Assembly (NCBI RefSeq): GCF_001654835.1
Contig: NZ_LXEP01000044.1
Location: forward strand, 1 to 64,000
DNA length: 64,000 bases
Direction of reading: 5' to 3'
Origin: Buttiauxella gaviniae ATCC 51604
GTDB taxonomy: Bacteria > Pseudomonadota > Gammaproteobacteria > Enterobacterales > Enterobacteriaceae
The notes beneath the pieces were generated by a model. The model did no database searches. It was not told where the DNA came from and was given only the letters and a program-made list of their open reading frames with translations. The translations under genes and the position numbers were made by a program. How positions within the stretch are numbered: the stretch's first letter is position 1; the number at the start of each line of letters is the position of its first letter. Positions 54,901-63,480 of this stretch are shown here, piece by piece.

Positions 54901-55449
54901 AGCCATCGGGACAATTTTATTGATTTCATGTGATGTACGGAAACCATCGAAGAAATGAATAAATGGCACGCGACTCTTCAGGGTGGCGATATGCGAAATC
55001 AGCGCGAAGTCTTGTGCTTCCTGAACACTGCTGGCGCACAGCATTGCACAACCGGTCTGGCGAATCGCCATCACATCTGAATGGTCACCAAAAATCGAGA
55101 GCGCGTGGGTGGCAACAGTACGCGCAGCCACATGCAATACAAACGGCGTCAGTTGCCCGGCCAGTTTGTAGAGTGTCGGGATCATCAGCAGTAAACCCTG
55201 CGATGACGTAAATGATGTGGAAAGTGCGCCGGTTTGCAGCGCGCCATGAACGGCAGCGATTGCACCAGCTTCAGACTGCATTTCTACAACGCGTGGCGTA
55301 TCGCCCCACACGTTTTTGCGACCGTCCCCTGACCATGCATCAGCAAGTTCTGCCATGGTTGAGCTGGGAGTAATCGGGTAGATGGCAATGACTTCACTGG
55401 CGCGAAACGCCACTGACGCGACTGCACCGTTGCCGTCGATTGTGATCAT
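51919..55449 (-). CDS. nifJ: Pyruvate:ferredoxin/flavodoxin oxidoreductase
   Basis: From ATG 55449 (AAGGG seven bases before) 1176 residues, close to E. coli YdbK. Domains in order: pyruvate-binding domain I ([34 protein letters not shown]), domains II-IV, an 8Fe ferredoxin domain with [12 protein letters not shown] and [12 protein letters not shown], a further cluster Cys (CSGCGETPY), and the TPP domain ([20 protein letters not shown]). It converts pyruvate and CoA to acetyl-CoA and CO2, reducing flavodoxin or ferredoxin. In E. coli it is linked to superoxide stress (SoxS). A longer open frame of 14 codons exists without a ribosome binding site. Confidence 0.96.
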   Translation of the reverse strand: [1176 protein letters not shown]

Positions 55450-55770
55450 GGAGACACCCTTACATTGCGCAATATACCAGTCACCCTTCAAGTAGCTCAG
55501 GTATAAATGAAAACGAATAGACCCGCATACCTACGCGAATCGAAGAATAATCTTTTAATTCTAGCAAAGCCCACAGAAGGTGATTTTCGCTTTTGTGTCC
55601 TGTGTTGAACCTTGATTCAAGTCGTCAAAAGGGGCGGGTGGTTATGTTTTGTGCAATAAAGTGATCCCTATTGCAAAATCACACACATTTTATGGCGTTA
55701 CGGCCTCGACGTAACGCAACGCCTGCGCTTATGATTCTTAGGTTTTGCAACGTTCAGGGGGAGAAGAGTA

Positions 55771-56037
55771 ATGCGAGCTGCGTTTTTAGCGGGATTTGCC
55801 GCACTGTTATTGTCGGCATGTAGTAGTGAACCACCTCAACAAGCCACTGCAGCTCACGTACCGCCTGGTATGCGTGCAGCAATGTCAAATCAAGGGCAGG
55901 CGAGTTGTGCAATGATTGGTGGGACGTTGAGTGTTGCTCGTCAACTTGATGGTTCGGCAATCGGTATGTGCGCGATGCCGAACGGCAAACGCTGTAGTGA
56001 AAATGCGCTTGCCGCCGGAACTTGTGGGGCGTACTAG
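55771..56037 (+). CDS. ydbJ: DUF333 lipoprotein YdbJ
   Basis: An 88-residue lipoprotein with lipobox L-S-A-C (MRAAFLAGFAALLLSAC). The C-terminal DUF333 domain has four Cys (ASCAMIGGTLSV; GMCAMPNGKRCSE; GTCGAY), likely in disulfides. GGGGGAGA precedes the ATG. Its position between nifJ and hslJ matches E. coli. Function unknown. Confidence 0.9.
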   Translation: MRAAFLAGFAALLLSACSSEPPQQATAAHVPPGMRAAMSNQGQASCAMIGGTLSVARQLDGSAIGMCAMPNGKRCSENALAAGTCGAY

Positions 56038-56042
56038 CCTAA

Positions 56043-56468
56043 TCAGTTGACCAGATCGGCCAGTTTATAAACTAAGGTATGCTGGCTGGTTTTGAGCGTC
56101 AGTTGTTGCGGAGCTAAGTCAACTTTTGCGCCTGTAGTCAGCATGTCGTTAATCATGTGATACAGCCCATTAAGCTGCGGTTCTGCACACATCATCATGG
56201 TCATTCCCAGACCTTTCGCTTTCAGCGTATCGCCTTCAAGCGTCGCCTGGCCCATAAAGCGGTTACACATGCTGCCTGCAATGTGCATGTTCTCACCGAA
56301 ACTCAGTTCTGGAGTGCGATCAATGCCGGTTAATGGCTTGCCGTCAACACTTTGCAGAACATAGCGGTGGTGTTGCAGGTCTTGTGCGGTAACTGCCGAT
56401 TTATCGCCTGATTGTGCGCAGCCGGCCAGTACCATTGCAGCCAGCGCTACTGCAGCTAATTTTTTCAT
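56043..56468 (-). CDS. hslJ: Heat-inducible lipoprotein HslJ (META domain)
   Basis: A 141-residue lipoprotein precursor (MKKLAAVALAAMVLAGC). The META domain follows (LSFGENMHIAGSMCNRFMGQ; LGMTMMMCAEP). E. coli HslJ is heat-induced and contributes to novobiocin resistance; molecular role unclear. It converges with ydbJ (five bases between stops) and follows ldhA on the same strand. Confidence 0.93.
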   Translation of the reverse strand: MKKLAAVALAAMVLAGCAQSGDKSAVTAQDLQHHRYVLQSVDGKPLTGIDRTPELSFGENMHIAGSMCNRFMGQATLEGDTLKAKGLGMTMMMCAEPQLNGLYHMINDMLTTGAKVDLAPQQLTLKTSQHTLVYKLADLVN

Positions 56469-56551
56469 CTCTTGTCCTTAAGTTATTCATGTCATCAATG
56501 AGTTGCTGGGGATTGTAGCAAATTTATGGATTCATCCACTGGGTATAATCT

Positions 56552-56583
56552 TAAAAATGGCGGATGACGTTGCGCCATCCGCC
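56552..56583 (-). terminator. Terminator of ldhA
   Basis: GGCGGATG / CATCCGCC, eight pairs, followed on the - strand by TTTTTAAG. It begins five bases beyond the ldhA stop. Confidence 0.8.
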
Positions 56584-56588
56584 ATTGA

Positions 56589-57578
56589 TTAACTCACCTG
56601 ATTAACACAAGGCTCGCCATTCTCTAACTGGCGTAAGTTTTCTAGCGTCGTCTCGGAAATGCTGGTTAATGCTTCCGCGGTCAGGAATGCCTGGTGGCCA
56701 GTAAACAGCACGTTATGGCAGGCAGACAGGCGGCGGAATACATCATCCTGAATGACATCGTTAGATTTATCTTCAAAGAACAGATCACGTTCGTTTTCAT
56801 ACACATCCATACCTAACGCACCGATTTTTTGATTTTTCAGTGCATCAATAGCGGCTTGTGAATCAATCAAAGCGCCACGGCTGGTGTTAATAATCATCAC
56901 GCCATCTTTCATCTGTGCAAATGCAGCCTGGTCAAGTAAATGATAGTTCTCAGGCGTCAGAGGACAGTGCAGTGAAATAACATCGGACTGCGCAAACAGC
57001 GTTGGCAAATCGACATATTCCACACCCAGTTCAAGTGCTGCAGCACTTGGGTACGGATCGAACGCCAGCAAGCGCATGCCGAAGCCTTTTAAAATTCTCA
57101 GCGCGGCAATACCAATCTTACCCGTGCCAATCACACCGGCGGTTTTGCCGTACATGGTGAAACCAGTCAGCCCTTCAAGAGAGAAGTTCGCATCACGGGT
57201 ACGCTGGTAAGCGCGGTGAATACGACGGTTCAGGCACATCATCATGCCGAGTGCATGTTCAGCTACGGCTTCTGGTGAATAAGCGGGAACGCGCACCACC
57301 GGCAGGCCTAACTCTTTTGCAGCGTCGAGATCGACGTTGTTAAAGCCCGCGCATCGCAATGCGATAAATTTCACACCGTGCCTTTTGAGCTCTTCGAGAA
57401 CAGGGCGGCTACCATCGTCATTCACGAAGATACAAACACCATCGCAACCATGCGCAGTTTTGGCTGTTTTTTCGGTTAGCAGGAAGTCGAAAAATTCAAG
57501 ATCAAAGCCGTATTCATTGTTAACCTGCTCCAGATACTTTTTGTCGTACTGTTTTGTGCTATACACTGCCAGTTTCAT
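56589..57578 (-). CDS. ldhA: D-lactate dehydrogenase, fermentative
   Basis: A 329-residue NADH-dependent D-lactate dehydrogenase, same length as E. coli LdhA. It shows MKLAVYSTKQYDKKYLEQVN at the start, the nucleotide motif VIGTGKIGIAAL, substrate-loop NTSRGALIDSQA and the catalytic His in FTGHQAFLTAEA. It reduces pyruvate to D-lactate in mixed-acid fermentation. Its own terminator follows, so hslJ is transcribed separately. Confidence 0.96.
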   Translation of the reverse strand: MKLAVYSTKQYDKKYLEQVNNEYGFDLEFFDFLLTEKTAKTAHGCDGVCIFVNDDGSRPVLEELKRHGVKFIALRCAGFNNVDLDAAKELGLPVVRVPAYSPEAVAEHALGMMMCLNRRIHRAYQRTRDANFSLEGLTGFTMYGKTAGVIGTGKIGIAALRILKGFGMRLLAFDPYPSAAALELGVEYVDLPTLFAQSDVISLHCPLTPENYHLLDQAAFAQMKDGVMIINTSRGALIDSQAAIDALKNQKIGALGMDVYENERDLFFEDKSNDVIQDDVFRRLSACHNVLFTGHQAFLTAEALTSISETTLENLRQLENGEPCVNQVS

Positions 57579-57800
57579 GAGACTTATCTCCAGAATGATA
57601 TTGATGTAAAATTATCACGATTAAAATATTCTTACAAATATTAAAATTTATTTTCAAGCATGAAATTCTACTGCTAACTCAAGGTTGGCTACGCTTATAC
57701 CAGGCACGACCTTCACGCCCGGTCCAAATAATGCAAGAATGATCGCATATGTTGTTTAAATGGGCACATAATTGTCGCAGAATCAGGATATTAACCACCC

Positions 57801-60443
57801 ATGAAGGGTAAATACAAAGCCATTATTGCGTTGGTACTAATACTCATTCTGCTGCCGTTAACGCTTCTGATGACTATAGCCCATTGGCTGCCAACGCTTG
57901 CCGGTATCTGGCTGCCGCAAGGGACACGCATTGCTATGGAAGCCAGCCCACGATTTACGCGTGGTGCGATAATCGTTCCTGATTTGCGTTATCTTGCCGG
58001 AGATTGCGAACTGGCGACGATAAAAGATGCCACTCTTAGCCACCCCAAACGCTGGCGCATTCACCTTGATACGCTCAATCTTAACGTTGATTGCCTGAGT
58101 AAAATTCCTCTCGACGAATCTGGCCCAGCCGCACCGCGCACTTTGGCCGAGTGGCAATCACTGCTGCCTGAAAGCCTGCTTACTATAGATAGGGTCAATG
58201 TAACGCCCTTTCAACAGTTCTCGGGGGGGTTACGTTTAACGTTAACGCCGCAGCGGCAAACGGTTCATTACCAAGGCCCATCGCTCAGCGTTGATGCTCA
58301 GCTAAACGGTCAAATGCTCGATCTGCAAAAGTTGAAAATTCAGGCGTTTGCGGGCATGGACCCGCTGGAACTTGTCGGCACCGTTACCTTACCTCCACTT
58401 ACCGATGAACTGCCTGAACAGGGCCATCTCGCGACTAAATTACGCATTCCACAAGAGCCAGAATTAGTCGATGTCATTCTGAACTGGAACGATGATCAGG
58501 GTACATTCTCACTGAAGAACCCAGCTGCACCTGAGGCATTAATGACGCTGCCATGGACCATCAGTGAGAACATTTTTGAAGTCAATGGTGGGCAGTGGTT
58601 CTGGCCCTATGCTGGGTTCCCGCTGCGTGGTGGCATTGCTTTACGGATTGATGACTGGAAGCAAGGGCTGGAAAAGGCCTTAATCAGCGGGCGTATGAAC
58701 GTCGTCACGCAAGGTAGCGCCGGGAAAGCTAACGCGGTGCTAAATATTGGTCCCGGTAAGCTCAGCTTGATCAACAGCTCCTTGCCGATGCAATTAACCG
58801 GTGAAGCAAAACAAGATGGCATGGTGTTTTACGCAGTGCTGCCGGGTGAAATTAGCGGGGCGATTGCCGATCCTAAATTATTGTTCCGTCCAGGCGCTCT
58901 ACTGCGTTCGCGTGGGCGTGTCATCGACTCTATCGATGTTGACGAAATTCGTTGGCCACTGGCGGGAGTCAGTGTCACGCAACGCGGTGTTGATGGGCGG
59001 TTGCAGGCGATAGTTCGCGCACACGAAAACCAAAGGGGTAATTTCGTGTTGCATCTGGATGGCAAAGCGAATGACTTTTTGCCAGATGCTGGGTTATGGC
59101 GGTGGAAGTATTGGGGCAAGGGTGAGTTTACCCCGATGCAGGCAAAGTGGGATGTGCGTGGGCAAGGAGAGTGGCGCGACAGCGTGATTGAACTTAGCTC
59201 GCTTTCTACCGGCTTTGATAAGCTTGAGTATGGCTCATTGCTGGTCACTGAACCACGTTTGAAACTGGAGAGGCCTTTACACTGGCAGCGTGCGCAAACA
59301 GCTCCTACTTTTGACGGCGCGTTTATCCTCAATGCGGGAGAAACGACTTTCAGCGGTGGCAGTACGTTACCGCCGTCAACATTAACCTTTAGCGTCACGG
59401 GCAAAGATCCTTCTTCATTCCAGTATAAAGGTGACCTGCACGCAGGGAGTATTGGCCCGGTACGTGTGAGTGGTCGCTGGGATGGTGTGCGCCTGCGCGG
59501 TAATGCGTGGTGGCCACAGCAAGGACTGACAGTATTCCAGCCGCTTATCCCCGCTGACTGGAAAATGACTTTAAAAGATGGCTCGCTCTATTCACAGGTG
59601 GCCTTTTCCGCAGCCGCAGGGCAAGGGTTTGAAGCCGGTGGCCATGGCGTGGTGAAAAGTGGCAGCGTCTGGATGCCGGATAACCAAATTAACGGTGTCG
59701 ACTTTGTGCTGCCATTCCGCTTTGGCAACAGCACATGGCAACTGGGAACAGACGGCCCGGTGACCTTGCGTATCGCGGAAGTTAAAAACCAGGTGACCTC
59801 GTCGAATATCACTGCTGACCTCGAAGGCTGGTATCCGTGGAGTGACACGCAGCCGTTGACGCTCAGTAACGTGAATGTCGATATTCTGGGCGGCAAAATG
59901 CGTGTGCAACAATTACGCCTGCCGCAACGCGATGCAGCCTTGCTACGCTTAGAAAATATCTCGTCGAGCGAATTGATTACTGCGGTCAATCCCAAGCAGT
60001 TCACTATGTCCGGGCGTGTGAATGGTGCCTTGCCGCTGTGGCTTAACCATCCACAATGGATCATTAAAGATGGCTGGCTGACAAACCCGGGGCCACTGAC
60101 ATTGCGGCTGGATAAAGATATGGCTGATGCCATTGTTGAGAACAATATTGCTGCAGGTGTTGCAGTTAACTGGCTGCGTTATATGGAGATTTCTCATTCC
60201 TGGACAGATATCAATTTAGATAATCTTGGCGTGCTAACTTTGCGGGCGAATGTGCGGGGCACAAGCCAGGTTGAAGGGAAAAGGAATGAAGTGCGGCTGA
60301 ACTACAGCCATCAGGAAAACCTCTTTACGCTTTGGCGCAGCCTGCGTTTTGGGGACAATTTGCAATCCTGGCTTGAGCAACATACCGAACTGCCGGATGT
60401 GCGCTGCCAGACTCGCGATAAAGCTTGTGAGGAAACACAATGA
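57801..60443 (+). CDS. ydbH: YdbH, AsmA-like inner-membrane lipid-bridge protein
   Basis: An 880-residue protein with one N-terminal membrane helix (residues 7-27, IIALVLILILLPLTLLMTIA) and a long beta-rich periplasmic part with the AsmA-type C-terminal region (GGKMRVQQLRLPQRDAALLR). In E. coli YdbH pairs with the outer-membrane lipoprotein YnbE to form a bridge for phospholipid transport, redundant with TamB and YhdP. The stop overlaps the ynbE start by four bases. Length matches the E. coli protein closely. Confidence 0.95.
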   Translation: MKGKYKAIIALVLILILLPLTLLMTIAHWLPTLAGIWLPQGTRIAMEASPRFTRGAIIVPDLRYLAGDCELATIKDATLSHPKRWRIHLDTLNLNVDCLSKIPLDESGPAAPRTLAEWQSLLPESLLTIDRVNVTPFQQFSGGLRLTLTPQRQTVHYQGPSLSVDAQLNGQMLDLQKLKIQAFAGMDPLELVGTVTLPPLTDELPEQGHLATKLRIPQEPELVDVILNWNDDQGTFSLKNPAAPEALMTLPWTISENIFEVNGGQWFWPYAGFPLRGGIALRIDDWKQGLEKALISGRMNVVTQGSAGKANAVLNIGPGKLSLINSSLPMQLTGEAKQDGMVFYAVLPGEISGAIADPKLLFRPGALLRSRGRVIDSIDVDEIRWPLAGVSVTQRGVDGRLQAIVRAHENQRGNFVLHLDGKANDFLPDAGLWRWKYWGKGEFTPMQAKWDVRGQGEWRDSVIELSSLSTGFDKLEYGSLLVTEPRLKLERPLHWQRAQTAPTFDGAFILNAGETTFSGGSTLPPSTLTFSVTGKDPSSFQYKGDLHAGSIGPVRVSGRWDGVRLRGNAWWPQQGLTVFQPLIPADWKMTLKDGSLYSQVAFSAAAGQGFEAGGHGVVKSGSVWMPDNQINGVDFVLPFRFGNSTWQLGTDGPVTLRIAEVKNQVTSSNITADLEGWYPWSDTQPLTLSNVNVDILGGKMRVQQLRLPQRDAALLRLENISSSELITAVNPKQFTMSGRVNGALPLWLNHPQWIIKDGWLTNPGPLTLRLDKDMADAIVENNIAAGVAVNWLRYMEISHSWTDINLDNLGVLTLRANVRGTSQVEGKRNEVRLNYSHQENLFTLWRSLRFGDNLQSWLEQHTELPDVRCQTRDKACEETQ

Positions 60444-60640
60444 AAATCGTCATCGCTATGCTCCTGGTGCCAGGGATTGCTGGGTTAACGGGATGCACGC
60501 CGCGTATTGAAGTCGCGGCGCCAAAAGAACCTATCACCATTAATATGAACGTGAAAATCGAGCATGAGATTCATATTAAAGTAGATAAAGACGTTGAAAC
60601 GTTGCTTAAAAACCGCAGCGATTTGTTTGGCCAGGAGTGA
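60440..60640 (+). CDS. ynbE: YnbE lipoprotein
   Basis: A 66-residue lipoprotein precursor (MKIVIAMLLVPGIAGLTGC; lipobox L-T-G-C). The mature part is short with beta-rich NMNVKIEHEIHIKVDKD, which stacks on the YdbH groove in the E. coli model. Overlaps ydbH (ATGA) and the upstream region of ydbL. Confidence 0.93.
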   Translation: MKIVIAMLLVPGIAGLTGCTPRIEVAAPKEPITINMNVKIEHEIHIKVDKDVETLLKNRSDLFGQE

Positions 60641-60645
60641 AGCTC

Positions 60646-60969
60646 ATGAGCAAAATCGTTAAGAGTGTTTTACTGGCAAGCATCTTATTTAGCCAACAGA
60701 CATTGGCATTAACCCTGTCGGAAGCACGCCAGCAAGGGCGAGTGGGAGAGACATTAAGCGGTTATGTTGCGCCAATCAAACAAGATAAAGAGACGCTGGC
60801 GTTGGTGAAAAGCATTAATGAAGCGCGGGCGGAAAATTATCAGAAACTGGCAGACAGCAACAATATCTCAGCAAACCAGGTCGCAGAATTGGCCGGGCAG
60901 AAGCTGGTGGCAAGAGCACAACCGGGTGAGTACGTGCGCGGCATTAACGGTCAATGGATGAAAAAATAA
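60646..60969 (+). CDS. ydbL: YdbL, DUF1318 periplasmic protein
   Basis: From ATG 60646 (AGGAG eight bases upstream) 107 residues with signal peptide (SVLLASILFSQQTLA). The DUF1318 part includes LSEARQQGRVGETLSGYVAP and EARAENYQKLAD. In E. coli it modulates YnbE assembly in the YdbH-YnbE bridge. GTG 60637 is a possible start three codons earlier, but it lies within the ynbE stop region. Confidence 0.92.
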   Translation: MSKIVKSVLLASILFSQQTLALTLSEARQQGRVGETLSGYVAPIKQDKETLALVKSINEARAENYQKLADSNNISANQVAELAGQKLVARAQPGEYVRGINGQWMKK

Positions 60970-61159
60970 CCCGTGACACAAGGCGCTGGGCTACACTGAA
61001 GTTGCTTTGATGACATGGATTGTACACGCATGTATTAGCTATCCCGTTGTTCTGAAATCCGCTCATTTACCTGTATGCGTGAAATAGTATAGGGACAAAA
61101 AGCCACTCTTTTATTCCGTACTATGGATACAACTAAGGGTACTGGATGAGGAACAACTG

Positions 61160-61459
61160 ATGAAAAAGATTATTTTGACCGTAGTGCTATCTCTGGTTAC
61201 CACAGCGGCGTTCGCGCAATTAACGATGAATTCTGGCGCAAGTAATACGAGTTCAGGCAGTTCATCGAGCAGTAGCCAGCAAACAGGCACAGTCGACTTG
61301 CTCGGCAGTGATACGGTTGCCGGCCTTGGGACTAGCGATACCGTGGCTGGTCTTAGTGGGAGCGATTCGCAAACTATCAACCCTACATCTTCATCCTCGC
61401 CAATGCCGGCTTTTGGGCACACGGGCAACCTCAGGCAACCTGGTTCAATCCGTCATTAA
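61160..61459 (+). CDS. Small Ser-rich secreted protein of unknown function
   Basis: A 99-residue precursor with a clean signal peptide (MKKIILTVVLSLVTTAAFAQ). The mature part is low-complexity: a run of Ser-rich residues (NTSSGSSSSSSQQTG), then near-repeats SDTVAGL and SDTVAGL separated by GT, then SGSDSQTINPTSSSSP. GAGGAA precedes the ATG. No family recognised; the composition suggests an unfolded or surface-exposed peptide. Confidence 0.7.
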   Translation: MKKIILTVVLSLVTTAAFAQLTMNSGASNTSSGSSSSSSQQTGTVDLLGSDTVAGLGTSDTVAGLSGSDSQTINPTSSSSPMPAFGHTGNLRQPGSIRH

Positions 61460-62085
61460 GGAAAAAGTGGATCAGCTGTTGTAGAGCATCAAACGGTTAC
61501 CAACCAGTGTCTTACGAGAAAGGATGAATGCTGGATATTAACGTAAGGTTGTAACCGTCATACTTTTGAATGTAGGTCTCGTTTAGACGCTATTAACGTA
61601 TATTTATATAGCATCTGAAATAAAAAGCTTATTTTCTCAGCAGGTTAATTTAAAACCAGTGATTGGTTTTTATTCTATTTAAAATATTCACCCTATATTT
61701 TTTAAGTACATTTTCAATTAAGAAAAAAGGCCCTCATAAAGTGTCATATCCGTTAAGTAGGATTTACGTGACAGTACCTGTTTGCATCTCATACTGAAAG
61801 TGCGCGCATTGAATCATTTGGCTGTAAAAATGTAAATATGCGAAGTTAATGACCACTCAAAAGCAAATATACAGCACAAGTGGCTGTAGTGTAGATAACG
61901 CACTGATTTTCATAAAATAAGTACAAGATAAAAACATTAGGGCAACATACAGACATTCACAAAATAAAATATTGAGTAGAGAGTAAAAAGAACCTATATT
62001 GACGGCGTTTTTTACATGGTGCTCAGTTTTTCTACATTCATTAATTCAACTGCCAAATTAACGAACCGGCAGCTGTGGGAGAGAT
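61460..62085. other. AT-rich intergenic region upstream of dat
   Basis: About 626 bases with no supported gene. The long AT-rich leader suggests a regulated promoter for the dat-ddc operon near 61960-62050. No clear hairpin terminator or riboswitch was recognised. Confidence 0.4.
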
Positions 62086-63471
62086 ATGATGACGGATAAA
62101 GTCCGTATTGATAGTTTAGGTGCAAATTCATTCAATGGTAACAATGAAACCTATTTGGCGCGTCAAGCTGAATTTGAATCGAATGTCAGAAGTTATCCAC
62201 GTAAATTGCCTTTAGCAATTGCGCAGGCCAACGGTGTTTGGATCACTGATGTTGAGAATAATCAATATCTTGATTGCTTGGCCGGTGCGGGTACGCTTGC
62301 TCTTGGGCATAACCATCCTGACGTGCTGCAAAGCATCCAAAATGTCATTACCAGCGGCTTGCCGTTACATACACTGGATCTTACAACTCCGTTGAAAGAT
62401 CAGTTTTCTGAATATCTTCTCTCTTTATTGCCTGGTCAGGGTAAAGAATATTGCCTGCAATTCACCGGTCCATCCGGTGCGGATGCAGTTGAAGCGGCAC
62501 TGAAACTGGCTAAGAAAGTTACCGGTCGTTCAGGCATCATCAGCTTCTCCGGCGGCTATCACGGCATGACTCATGGCGCACTTTCCGTAACAGGTAACCT
62601 GTCACCGAAAGAAGCGGTTGATGGCATGATGCCTGAAGTTCAGTTTATGCCTTATCCGCACCTGTACCGCTGCCCGCTGGGTATTGGCGGTGAAGCTGGC
62701 GTGAAAGCATTAACTTACTACTTCGAAAACCTGATCAACGACGTTGAGAGTGGCGTGCGCAAACCTGCGGCAGTCATTCTGGAAGCGGTTCAGGGTGAAG
62801 GTGGCGTGAATCCGGCGCCTGTTGAGTGGCTGCAACGTATTCGCAAAGTCACCAAAGAACACGGTATTCTGCTGATCATCGATGAAGTTCAGGCTGGCTT
62901 CTGCCGTACTGGTAAATTGTTCGCCTTCGAACATGCTGGTATCGAGCCGGACATCATTGTTATGTCTAAAGCGGTTGGTGGTGGTTTACCACTGGCTGTT
63001 CTGGGTATTAAGAAAGAGTTTGATGCATGGTCACCTGGCCACCACACCGGTACTTTCCGTGGTAACCAACTGGCGATGGCAACCGGTCTGACAACTCTGA
63101 AGCATCTGACCGAAAACAAGATTGCTGACAAAGTTGCAGCACAGGGCGAGTGGCTGAAAGGCCAACTGGCTGAGCTGCAAAAACGTTACCCGGTCATTGG
63201 CCAGGTTCGTGGTCTGGGCTTGATGATCGGTATTGAGATCGTTAAACCAAACGAAGCCAAAGATCATATGGGTTGCTACCCAGCTGATGCTGAGTTGTCC
63301 GCATTGCTGCAGAAAAACTGCTTCAAAGCAGGGCTGATTCTGGAGCGTGGTGGCCGTAATGGCGTCGTGCTGCGTCTGCTACCATCTTTGCTTATCACTA
63401 ATGATGAGCTGGCTATTTTCCTCGATAAGTTTGAGCAGGCGCTGTTAGCGGCTGGCATCAAGCCTGTTTGA
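62086..63471 (+). CDS. dat: Diaminobutyrate-2-oxoglutarate aminotransferase
   Basis: A 461-residue class-III PLP aminotransferase. It has [44 protein letters not shown], the PLP-Asp region [13 protein letters not shown] and the Schiff-base Lys in [14 protein letters not shown]. It forms L-2,4-diaminobutyrate from aspartate semialdehyde and glutamate. GGGAGAG precedes the ATG. The next gene, ddc, decarboxylates the product to 1,3-diaminopropane. Confidence 0.92.
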   Translation: MMTDKVRIDSLGANSFNGNNETYLARQAEFESNVRSYPRKLPLAIAQANGVWITDVENNQYLDCLAGAGTLALGHNHPDVLQSIQNVITSGLPLHTLDLTTPLKDQFSEYLLSLLPGQGKEYCLQFTGPSGADAVEAALKLAKKVTGRSGIISFSGGYHGMTHGALSVTGNLSPKEAVDGMMPEVQFMPYPHLYRCPLGIGGEAGVKALTYYFENLINDVESGVRKPAAVILEAVQGEGGVNPAPVEWLQRIRKVTKEHGILLIIDEVQAGFCRTGKLFAFEHAGIEPDIIVMSKAVGGGLPLAVLGIKKEFDAWSPGHHTGTFRGNQLAMATGLTTLKHLTENKIADKVAAQGEWLKGQLAELQKRYPVIGQVRGLGLMIGIEIVKPNEAKDHMGCYPADAELSALLQKNCFKAGLILERGGRNGVVLRLLPSLLITNDELAIFLDKFEQALLAAGIKPV

Positions 63472-63480
63472 GTGGAGTTA

